A DNA stretch of 48,358 nt. Source: CAYOYK01 sp964408185 (GTDB lineage Bacteria; Bacillota; Clostridia; Christensenellales; Aristaeellaceae). The translations under genes were made by a program, and so were the position numbers. Position 1 is the first letter of the stretch. Every line of letters begins with the position of its first letter. The stretch spans positions 1 to 48,358 of the forward strand of contig CAYOYK010000018.1 in assembly GCA_964408185.1 (NCBI GenBank), read 5' to 3'. Positions 16,805-27,300 of the stretch are shown in pieces. The notes below the pieces were generated by a model. It had not been told where the DNA came from and made no database searches. It saw nothing but the letters and a program-made list of their open reading frames with translations.

Positions 16805-17770
16805 ATGATCGATCCCAAAACCGTATTGCACAAGTACGAAGGCAACCCGATTCTTACGCCCGCCGACATGCCCTATTCCTGCGAGACCGTCTACAACAGC
16901 GGTGTGGCGAGGCTTGGCGACGAGATCATCCTGCTGCTGCGCGTCGGCATGCACGACGGCCGGAGCGTTTTCGGACTCGCGCGCAGCAAGGACGGCTTCC
17001 ACTTTGAGGTACACCCGGAGCCGGTGTTTCGCAAGGCGGAAGGCGGCATTTTTAAGGAGCCGGAGAACAAGGGCGTGGAGGATCCGCGCGTGACGCAGAT
17101 CGGCGACACCTACTACATTTTCTACAGCTGCTATTCCACGCGCGGCTTCCAGATGGGTTTGGCCAAGACGAAGGACTTTCTCCATATTGAGCGCGTCGCG
17201 CTGACCACGGCGGTCGATTACCGCAATTGCGTGCTCTTTCCCGAAAAGATCAACGGCATGTACGTGCGCTTCGAGCGCCCCAACCTCGTCTATCTGGGGC
17301 ATCCCGGCATCTGGATCAGCTACTCGCCGGATCTGATCCATTGGGGCGAGCAGCAGCTCATCATGACCGCCGACTCCAACGACATCTGGCAGGATTACAA
17401 AATCGGCCCCGGTGCGCCGCCGATCAAGACGCCCCGCGGCTGGCTGAACATCTACCACGCGACTACCGCCACCATGGCAGGACAGATCTACCGGCTGGGC
17501 GTGGCCGTGCATGATCTGCAGGACCCCCGCAAGGTGATCGGGCGCAGCCACCGCTTCATTGTTGCGCCGGAAGCGATCCACGAGCGCGTGGGCTATGTGG
17601 GCAACGTCGTATTCACCAACGGCGCGATTGTCGAGCCAGACGGAACCCTGAAGCTCTATTACGGCGGCGCGGATACCTGCATGAACGTCGCTACGGGGCG
17701 CATTGACGACCTGATTGATCTGGCGCTGGAGGACGGCCCTGATACAACGGTCAACCGCATTTTGGAGTAG
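16805..17770 (+). CDS. Glycoside hydrolase family 130 (beta-mannoside phosphorylase)
   Basis: A 321-residue GH130 five-bladed propeller. Family landmarks in order: YEGNPILTP, YNSGVAR, the catalytic segment KGVEDPRV (general-acid Asp), YRNCVLFPEK, KIGPGAPPIKT, WLNIYHATT, and a late YYGGADT. GH130 enzymes cleave beta-mannosides with inorganic phosphate to give alpha-mannose-1-phosphate, saving ATP. Whether this one prefers mannosyl-glucose or mannobiose cannot be told by eye. The ATG at 16805 is chosen over 16781 because AAAGGA lies upstream of it and the promoter leaves no room for the earlier start. It stands alone, divergent from GH2, and is followed by a large hairpin. Confidence 0.93.
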   Translation: MIDPKTVLHKYEGNPILTPADMPYSCETVYNSGVARLGDEIILLLRVGMHDGRSVFGLARSKDGFHFEVHPEPVFRKAEGGIFKEPENKGVEDPRVTQIGDTYYIFYSCYSTRGFQMGLAKTKDFLHIERVALTTAVDYRNCVLFPEKINGMYVRFERPNLVYLGHPGIWISYSPDLIHWGEQQLIMTADSNDIWQDYKIGPGAPPIKTPRGWLNIYHATTATMAGQIYRLGVAVHDLQDPRKVIGRSHRFIVAPEAIHERVGYVGNVVFTNGAIVEPDGTLKLYYGGADTCMNVATGRIDDLIDLALEDGPDTTVNRILE

Positions 17771-17820
17771 AACGGATCTGGCGAGCGGGACTATTCAGTT
17801 TTCGATTTTTACGAACGATC

Positions 17821-17869
17821 AAGCGATGCCGGGAGCCGCAGGAAAACGCGCGGCCTCCCGGCATCGCTT
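17821..17869. terminator. Large hairpin downstream of GH130
   Basis: Perfect 15-bp stem (17821-17835 with 17855-17869) around a partly paired loop (GCCG/CGGC). No T-run follows on either strand, so it may end transcription weakly or protect the 3' end of the message. The 17870-18046 stretch beyond it shows nothing I recognise. Confidence 0.55.
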
Positions 17870-18046
17870 CAAAAGGGCCATAGATCATTAGCGGGGCGAA
17901 ACAGCAATGGCAGGAATACAGAATTTCGATGTGCTGACGCAGGCGTTCCTCGGCGCTTAGGCGGGATGGCGCGCCCACAAAAACAGAAAGCAACGTACCC
18001 CATGCCTCACGGAACACTCGCGGCAAGCGACGGATGGATTGAGGAA

Positions 18047-18277
18047 TCAGGCTTGGGCTTCGCTGCTGCGCGAAAACCGGTATCCGTCCGGCAGCTTGTG
18101 CAGCAGCTTTTTGACGCGCTCCGCCACATCCTCAACCGTCGCAAACCGCTCGCATTGATCGTTTGGCGTTCTGTGCAGCTTGCAAAGGGTGCAATCCCGA
18201 ATGATCGCATGTCGGCAGAAAGAGCAGGAAACCGTTTCAATCGTTTTATTGTTTCCGCATAAAAGCATCCTGTACAT
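18047..18277 (-). CDS. Small cysteine-rich protein
   Basis: A 76-residue protein with an excellent ribosome site (AAGGAGGAG) before its ATG. It has six cysteines, including two CxxC pairs (C18/C21 and C29/C32), spaced like a zinc or iron-sulphur knuckle: SCSFCRHAIIRDCTLCKLH. The C-terminal half (TVEDVAERVKKLLHKLPDGYRF) looks helical. No signal peptide. I do not recognise the family. It lies downstream of the giant surface protein on the same strand, separated by a long hairpin, so it may be expressed with it. Confidence 0.65.
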   Translation of the reverse strand: MYRMLLCGNNKTIETVSCSFCRHAIIRDCTLCKLHRTPNDQCERFATVEDVAERVKKLLHKLPDGYRFSRSSEAQA

Positions 18278-18294
18278 AGCGCTCCTCCTTCCGT

Positions 18295-18347
18295 GGGACA
18301 GGGCGGTCTTGCCGCGATACCGATAGCAGGGCGGCCCGCCCTGTCCC
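18295..18347. terminator. Hairpin between the giant surface protein and the small Cys-rich gene
   Basis: Perfect 12-bp GC-rich stem GGGACAGGGCGG / CCGCCCTGTCCC (18295-18306 with 18336-18347). There is no U-run. It could terminate or attenuate the giant transcript, or stabilise its 3' end, since the next gene's ribosome site follows at once. Confidence 0.5.
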
Positions 18348-18388
18348 GCCTTCAGGCCGCCCGCCCCGCGGAAGCAAGGAGATGTCTC

Positions 18389-21300
18389 TTAGTCTCGATT
18401 GGAGCGACGGCGCTTTTTGCCAAGCAGCAGCAACAGCAGCGCCACGCCGGCAGCGGCCACGATGAGCAGGTAGGGCCAGACATCCAGCAGGACTCCGGTG
18501 GGAATCGCCGTGTCCCGTCTGTTGGTGAACCGCACGTTCAGGGCCTCGGCGGGCATTGTTCCCGTCGCTTCCAGGCCGTTTGTCTCCGCGCCGGTCGCGC
18601 CGATGCGGTATGTTACGGTGAAGTCCGCGCCTGCGGTTTCCGTAACGGTATAGGCAGCGTCCTTCGGGACCTTTTTCACCGTGACGGATTGCCCGTGCTT
18701 CAGGTAGAACGTCATCGTGCCCGTCCCGGTAGCATCGGTCGTGAGGGCCGTCGGGTTCGGGTACGTGGGGTCGCCCGCGGTGGCATTGGTCAAATCCACA
18801 TCATAGCTCATGTTGCCGGCAGCGCCGGTAAGCGTGAGATCAAACGTGAAGTACCGCGTTCTATCCCCCATGTTGCCGCTGACGACTTTGGATACGCTCA
18901 GGTCTTTGCCGGTGGAGTTGTCCACCGTCGCCTTCACGTCCGTCAGCGTGAGCGTAAACGTGTTGCCGACGGCCTTGTTGACCTTGTAGCTTGCCGTGAA
19001 GCCGGAGTCCACCGCAAGCTGCTCGGTGAGGGTATACAGCGCGCCTTCCACCAAATTGTCCAGCGTGACCGTATAGCCGTTTGCCGCGTTGAGCGTTACC
19101 GTTTCCTTGGTCTTGGCCGGATCGTCGGTGAAGGAGCCGGCAGCGGCCTCCACATCCACAACAAACTCGCCCGTTGTGGGCGTTGCGCCGTCCACCGTTT
19201 TCTGGATGGTGAGTTGACCCGGATCATCGCGGGTATTTACCACATTGATGGTTACCACGCCGCCGTTTGTGGGGGTGGAGAAGCTCCCTCCCGCCGATAT
19301 GGTAACGGGGGCGACGGAATCATCCGCGTTGAGCGTCATGGTATAGCCCGTGAGCGAGATCTCGCTGATGGTATACGCCTGTCCGGCCTTGACGCCGGGC
19401 ACCTCGACAGGCGCGGTGCTTACGCCGTTCGTCCTGTCGGCGGCGGGGATGCTGATCACCTTTTCGCGCGCGGTCTGGTCCGTAAAGTCGCCCTCGATCT
19501 TTACGTCAAACGTAGCGCCGCTGTCATGGCCCACAACCTTCTTTACAATGAAGAGCTGGACCGAGATCGTATCGTTTACCACATTCAGGGTAGCGTCGTG
19601 GTCAAGCTGGAACGTGCCGTCCTCGCCGACGGTAACGGGATTGTTTGCATCGTCCGTGCCGGAGGCGGTAAACCGGTAGGTGTTTACAATAACGGCTCCG
19701 CCGCTCCCGGTCACCGTTTCGGTAAGCGTATACACGTTCCCCGCCACCAAGCCCGTAATATCAAGGCAGGTATACACGCCGTCGCACTCGTTGATCGCCG
19801 GGACCGTGTGGTATGTAAACGTGCGCGTGACGCTGGACTCCGTGGTGTCGCCCGCAAACACGCCCTTGACCCTCAGGGTAAACTTGGTCCCGTCCGCGGG
19901 AGCGGTCACGCCCGCCGCAAGCGCCTTTGTCAGCTTGAGGTTGAGGGGGGTCCGCGTATTCACAATTCCCGTAGCATCGCCAACCCTCACCTCGGCGTCG
20001 TTCGCCGCATTGGTGAGATCCGCCGTGTAGACCTGCGCGGACAGCAGATAGTCCGTAGGCGCGGTGATCTCCTTGACGTACCAAATCTGCTTTGCAAGCA
20101 GCTCGCTCTTGCCCACGCCCAGCGCGTCGGTGGTAAAGCTCAGCTTCCTGTTGGTCCCGGCGTTCGCGTCCGCCTCGGTGGGGTACACGCCAAACTCGGC
20201 TCCCGCAAGCGCGTTGCCATTCTCATCCACCTTGCCGAGCGTTACGTACGCGCCTACCACCCTTACGCCAACCTGCGTCGCCTCCACCATGGGGGTCGCC
20301 GTCTGGCTGTCCGCCGTGGCGGAATAGGTGTAGCCGAAGGAATTCCACGCAATCTGATCCGCGCTGACCGTATCCGGCTGCTCAATGACCGCGTCAAACT
20401 TGAAGCGCAGCTTGGCCCCGGCCGGAATGGTGTAATTCAGCAGTTCAATGCGCAGGGAGTCGTCCCCGTCCGCGGGCGTTGTGTTCCAAGTGCTCGTTCC
20501 GGCCCAATCCTCGGCGGAATACGCGCTGTTGGCCGCTTTGGCGGTATAGCCCGTTTTCACGTTCGCGGCGGGAATGGTGGTCCACGTCGTGCCGCCGTCG
20601 GTGGAAATCTCCGCCGTTACCCCGCCGCCCGCAAAGGCCACGTCAAACTGCGAGCCGCGTTTTGCCGCGGTGTTGAGCGCGCCCACATCGCTTACGGCAG
20701 GCAGGCGCTCAATCAGCTTAAAATCGCTGAACGGCGAGTTGCTCTTGCTCTCCACGTTGAGCGTATAGGTAAACGTCCCGTCGCGCTCCACGCCCACGCT
20801 GGTAAGGCTGGCGGTCTTGCCGGACGCGGTCTCGCCCGCGGCGTTGGTTACATCCACATAGCCCGTGGAGGCAAACTTGCCGCCGATCGTGATGCCGTCG
20901 GAGGCCTCCACGCCATATAGCTCCCGGGTACTAGTGTAGGTTCTGTAGAGCGGCTTGCCCGCGTCCACGCGGGTGATGGTTAATGCATTATCCAATGTGG
21001 TAATCTGCACCCTGTTTTCATAGGTCTTGTACTCCACGGGTTCGCTTGTCCGGGGCTTTGCTATAATGCGGATCGTCATTTTCTGGCCCGGAAGGATAGC
21101 CGAGGGCACAAAGCCAGCAGCGGAGATGCCATGACGAAACGTACTACCTTGTCCTACGTGATTACCGAAAAGAACCCTTTGCGCCGTTCCAGTGGAAACG
21201 GGGTCTGTATTTGGACAATAAGTTAATACCTCCGAATATGGATCTTGAGGATAAAAGGGCGTCGACGCCGTGCTTTCGTTTGTTATCTGCATCAAAAACA

Positions 21301-24300
21301 GCTCATAGGGTGCAGGAATGTAATCATCAAACCGATACTGACACAGGATGGTCGTGCCTGTGTTTTTGATCTCGACGTCCCACACCAGATAATCGCTCAG
21401 TCCGGGCGCAGTCGTCGCGATCGGCTTGATGAGGGCTTCCACCCCGGCAAGCTCGGTCAGCTGGCTTGCGTCCGCAGCCACATAATGTCCGGCATCGTTA
21501 ATATTTGCGCCCAGCAAGGCGGTAATGTCCGCTTCCGGGATGGAACCCACCGCAGTCTTGGTAAGGGCGATGGGGTTGCTGTACGTTTTAATTGACACGC
21601 TGGAAACCAATGCTTTGCTGTTTGATCCGGCTGTTTCTGTTAACGTACAGTCTCCATGGACGCTGGAATAACCGGGGGCAGTGTCAAAGGGATCTGTTGT
21701 TGAACCGCTATTGCTCCAAGCCTTTGGATTCAGCTCCATATCCGCAACATAGACTTTTGTATCTGCCTCAGTAAAATATGGAGTCGAGGTGCTTTCCTCC
21801 CCCACAAGGAATGGGAGACGAATTGTATTTGTCAATGTGCTGGCAGATAAAGATCCTATTTTTTCTGCGTAAACATACTCAATCCCTTGGCCCGGCTGAA
21901 GCGTAACCGGGGCTGCCAATTCGACAGGATCCGCACTAAATGAGGTGGCAAAGCGATAATCAACCCAGTTTGGCGTCGCACCTGTGGTGGCGGGCGTTCC
22001 CATCGCCTGAGTCGGAATGTTTCCAGCGTGATCGGTCGTCGTTTCATAGAAATAGTAAGGCGGCCCACCTGTCTCTGTATTCACATAGCCAAGTCGCGAT
22101 ATGAAGTACCCATTTCGGGACTCAGAAAAGTTTGTACCTGCGGGCAAATTAAAACTCACTGTGGACTGGCTGCTGTTCACGAGCGCCAAGTGATAAATAA
22201 TGTATAAACCCTCATTCATATTTGGGCTTCCGGGCAGTTGTGCAAGAGTGGTGTAGTCGTTCATTTGAGGGCTTGAAAAATACATTACCGCACCATCCCC
22301 CTTGACTCCATATCCAACCACACTCTTTTGCAGGTAGAGGTATGCAACCTTTCCCGCGCTGTGCGGGCCGTCCACCGCCGTATACTCCCCTGCGCCGTTT
22401 GCCAGCGTAACGGCCACTTCGTTGTTCAGCTTGTATGGGTCGCCCGTCGTAGCGTCTGTGCTCTTTCTAAAGTCATCCGAGGTGGTCACGTCAAACGAGA
22501 GGGTCACCTTGTCCCCCGGCTGCAACGCGCCGCCGGTAAGGGGCACGGTAAAGGCTCCGTCCGCCCAGTCGGCCGCCGCGACCGTTGCGCTTGCGGGGGT
22601 CACGCCTCCGCCCGTAGCCGTGAGGGCGAGGTCCTTGGTAACATCCAGCCCGCCCACACGGATCGTCTCCGTAATGACGGCGCCCGTAAGGTCCATGGCG
22701 TCCTGCGTCGTGTTGATAAGGGTAATTACGTAGGTGTAGGTCTGGTTGGGGGAAGCATACACATTTGTATCGTCCACCAGATTGCCGTCCTTATCGTAAA
22801 GGCGCTTGGACAGTGTGTTGCTGTCCGTTACGGCCACGGTGGCGCTGGTTTTGGTATGGTTGAGGTTATAGGCCAAGCTCAGGTCGTTGGTTACCGTGCC
22901 CGAAACGCCGCTCTTGGCGGTTACCGTAATGGTCGGGTCGGTGTTGATCACCAGCGTGCGCACGTCGCCAAACTGCCACTGCACGGCGCTTACGTTGGCA
23001 ATCGTCTTGCCGGTGGGGTAAGTGACGGTGGGCGCTTGGCCCGCGGGCACGGGCACGGAGAGCGTGGAGTTATCGTCGAATGTCAGCACAAGCGTATAGC
23101 CAACCGCCGTATCATCCATATCCTTGATGGTAAAGTCGCCAAAACCGATCGCTGTGATCTCAAACAGGTCGCGCACATCCGCTAGATTGTCCGTCAGGCT
23201 CATATTCTCCGCCGGATGATAGGCCTGAAAGCCGGAAAGCGTAAAGACGATCTGCTTGTCAGCGGGATCCGTCGCCGCGCCATCCACGTTGGCCTTATCC
23301 GCCGTCTTGGTAAAGGGAATTTCCAAGTCCAGCACAGTGTGCGTTGCGGAGGAGGTCAGGTTGAGGTTCCCGTCGTCAGACCGATAGCTGGCGGTGTTTG
23401 TCACCACGGAGCCCACAGGGCCAAACTCCGCGTCGAAGCCCGCCTCGGCCAAGGGATACCGCAGCTGCAGCCTGCAGCTGAAGATTTCGCCGGCCGCGAG
23501 CGTCACGTTGGACCATGTCAGTTTGCCGTCCGTCACAGCGGGGCCGTCCGGCGCCGTTCCGTCTACGAGGAGCACATTGACGCCGTATTGCCAAGCAAAG
23601 TCGCCCTTCTTGGGCACGGGGAGCGTATCGGTCAGCGTGCCTGTCTTTGTGACCTTGGCTACGTTTTGCAGCGTAACGGTGTACGTCACCCAGTCGCCCG
23701 CATACAGATCGGTGGATTTTACGGCGGGCGTATAGGCCGTGGCGTTGACGCTCTCAATGCCTTTAACGAGCTTCAGCTCCGGCTGGATGACCACGGGGTG
23801 AGGACCGCTGGTGATATCGTCAACCTTGGCCTCGTTGTTTACCGTGACCGGGTCGAATGTGCCGTTCTCAATTGTTACGTTGACCTCCCCACGGTAGGTC
23901 ACGGAATAAACCTCTCCTTGGGCAAGGTAGGGGAAGTCGTTCCACGTGATGGTATAGGTGTAGGGGGCCGCGCTTCCGGTGCGTACCCAGGTGCCGTTGA
24001 GGGTGCGCCCCTGATTATCCGTGCCGACGGCGGTTCCCGTTGTCGCGTCTCCCGCGCCCACAGGATGCAGCCCGCCCGTCATGACGTCCGTAAAGACGAT
24101 GGGATCGTCCAAATCAATGGTATTGCCGCCCAGATTTGTAATGGTTACCGTGTAGTCAACCTGATACGTTGAGTCGGTAATCTTTTGCGGCTCAGCGTGT
24201 GTTTTGTTCAAAACTACGAGGGCCTTTGTCTTTTGGTACAGCACGTTCGCCTCGGAGGCAAGGTTGAGCCCTCCGTCCTTGATGCTGACGGTGTTGGGAA

Positions 24301-27300
24301 TGGCCGCGTTATCGGCAAACTTGTCGGTTACGGTAGCCGTGTAATCAAAGCTGAGGCTTCCGTTTGCGGGCACGGTAACATTCTTAATGGTGATTTGACT
24401 GGTTCCGTCCACACGGACAATCCTTGTGATGCTGTAGGCGGGATAGGCCGCCTGGAAGGCCGCAAACTGCGCCGCGGTCATCGAGAGGCCCTTGGGCAGC
24501 TCGTCCACAACGTCATGCGGCTGCGACGTGATGTTATCATAACTGGTGACCGTAATGCGATAGTCCGCGGTGCCAAGGTACTGTACCGAGTTGTTATCCC
24601 CGCTGGTGGAAACAACCGATTTGACCAGCGCCAAGTTGTCCTTTGAGTTATAGGTGTTGGTCACCGTGCCGGAGAGCGCGGTTTTGCCGTTGTCAAAATC
24701 GGCCTTGGCTGTGTTGCTGATGACCGTCCCGTCAGCGGTACCCGGTTTCACCGTGACTTGGAAGGTGAAGGTTCTGCTCTCGCCCGCGGGAATGGTGGCC
24801 GTCCACGCAATCCCCGTTGCGGTTACGCTTGGCGTTGCAACATCCGTCGAGCCGGAGCCCGCCACATAAACTGCGTTTGCGTCAAACGCGTCGCTTACGA
24901 CCACGCTCTTTGGCAAGATGCCGGTATTCCGCGCCGTGAGCGTGTAGGTGATGGGCGTGGTGTAGTCCTTGATCTGTGTCGTCGAAAACGGTCTGTTTGT
25001 TTTATCAACGATGATCGCTGCGTCGGGCAATGTGATGGGCGTGTTTACGCTTGCGGTGCTGGCGGCCGCCGTTGCTTGTTGTTTGCAAGGGGTCGCGCCA
25101 AAATTGGTCGTATGTGTGATCTCGGCGTCGGCGGCGATCACGTTGGGGTCTGCCACGACCAGCTTATTCCCGGCCAGCGTGACCTTCATGGCCAGATTGC
25201 TTATTTCCGCGGCGGTCATGCCGCTTTCCGGGTCGCCCTGCGCGTCCAGCGTCGCGTTGTCCGCCGCGTAGCTAAAGCTGAGCGTATCGCCGCTGATGGA
25301 CGCGGTTTCCACAGGCAGCGAGAAGGTTGCCACGGTCACGCCGCCAACGGAGACGCTCTTTTTATCGGCGCTCAGCACTGCCGTCCCCGCGGGGAAGGCA
25401 ACGCCGGCGGGCAGCGTGATGCTATCCGAGAGCGTTTGGCCGCTCGTGAAGATGACGCCGCTGTTGAGCCCCCCTTTGGCGTTGGAGGCATTGATGGTAT
25501 AGACAATCGGGTCGGACAGCGTGAAGTCGCCGCCCGCGTTTGCTACAACCGTCAGCCCGGTTTTGTCGCTGGTAATGGTAACATCCTGCCAGCCAAAATC
25601 GGCAACGAATGTAAGCGTTGTTCCCGTTAGCGTCGGCGTGCCGGTAAATGTCTGCTGGCCTTGGGCGTCAGCCGCCACGACGGGGGTGCCAAACACAACA
25701 TTCGTCGGGTTTTCGCTGTAGCCGTTGGGCACGGATACCGGGATGGTGGTTACTAAATCGTCGCCCACGTTCAGATGGTATGTGATGGACTGCGGGACGC
25801 CGTTGGCATCCTTGTGCAGGGTGAGCACGATGGAGTCTACGGTCATGGTGTACTGCCCGGAGCCATTGTTCGTAAAGCCCGGAAAGCTCAGCCCCGCGGG
25901 CGGATTGACGATGGGAATGGTGACATCGGCATAATCCGTTGTGCTCGACGGGCTGTTCAGTCTGGTGCTGAGGCTGGCCTGCCCTATGGCGCCCGTCGGT
26001 CTGTTGTTGATGGGCGTGCTCATGATGGCTTCCATGCTCACGCTGACGCCGCCGGAGCCGCTTTGCAAGGCAAGACCGGGGGTCGACCGCAGCAGCGCTC
26101 CCAGCGCGTCCATTTTCACAAAAGCGCTCGTTGCCTGTTCATTCGCCATCAGCTGTTTCACCTCGGCGGTGGTCATCAGGCGCAAAAGGGCGTTCTGTTG
26201 GCTCAGAACGGTATTGTATTGGTTCGAGGCCGCTGCATAGTCGTCGCCGCCGACCGTCATTGCCTCTACCGTCTCAGCGGAGGGCAGGGCCGCCACGGCC
26301 GTCAGCCAGCTTGCGGTCTGCTCTTGTATCTTGGCAAGGCGCTCGGCCTCTAGGTTGTTCAGCGCGTCCACCTTGGTAAGCGCGTCCGTAAGGTCAATAT
26401 CGGCGCCGCCATCCCCTTCGTCCGCGCGGGCGCTGGGGATCAGCCAGTTCATCACCGTCTCGAACACGGACGGGGCTTGGCGGGAGGATGCGCCGTCTTG
26501 GCTATCCTCCGGCCGAGCGATGTCAGAGGGCTGCGCAAGCATGCCGTCCGCGTACATTTCGCGCAAGCGGGTGTTGACCTGCTCAAGCAGCTTTTGAGCG
26601 CTGGCAAAGGCGTCGCTTTTCACATCCATAGCGGCCATCTGCTCCGGCGTAGGCAGCGCCTTGATCATGGAAAGAAGCACGGCGAGCTTATCCTCGTCGC
26701 TTTGCAGCAGCGCAAGGTCGTCGTTCAGCTCGACCAGAATCGGCAGGCCGCTTTCGTCATACACAAGCCGACCCGTCGCGTTGTCGTAGGCGAAGAAGCC
26801 GATCTCGCTATGGCCGTCGGCATAGGTATACTTGCCATAAATGCGGTAGTGTGCCACGCCGTCCGCATCCGTAAAATGATAAACGGTGGCAGAGGTCGCG
26901 CCCTCCGCGCTGGCGCTGGGGAATAGCCAGCGCAGTATGGCGGCGGGGATGGATTCGTCCTCGGTGGGTGCGGCGCTCTCCCCAAAGGGTTCGCTCGATA
27001 CCAGATAGTATTCGGGTACCGCGCCCACCTCCGGCTGCATGGGCGTAAAGCCCACATTGATTTCAGCCATCGCTTCCACGGCAGGGAGCGTGAGGGGAGC
27101 GTTGATATCGATCAGGCCGTTTTCATTTACGGCATAGAAGGCGGGATCGCCGTCGCTTGCGCTGCCATAAACCAGCAGCGTCTGCGCGCCGTCTGTACCG
27201 GTGTAGGTAAAATAGCCGTCGCCGTTGTCGGTGATCCCGGCAGGCAGCTCTCCCTCATGCGCCACAGCGACGAAGGGCATGGGAGCCTCCGGCTCGTCAT

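Noticed and set aside
17751..18026. Minus-strand 91-codon frame starting TTG
   Set aside because: Runs through the large hairpin after GH130 and overlaps the end of that gene; no ribosome site.
18293..20920. Plus-strand open frame of 875 codons
   Set aside because: Antisense to the giant surface protein; Gly/Arg/His-rich with no family features.
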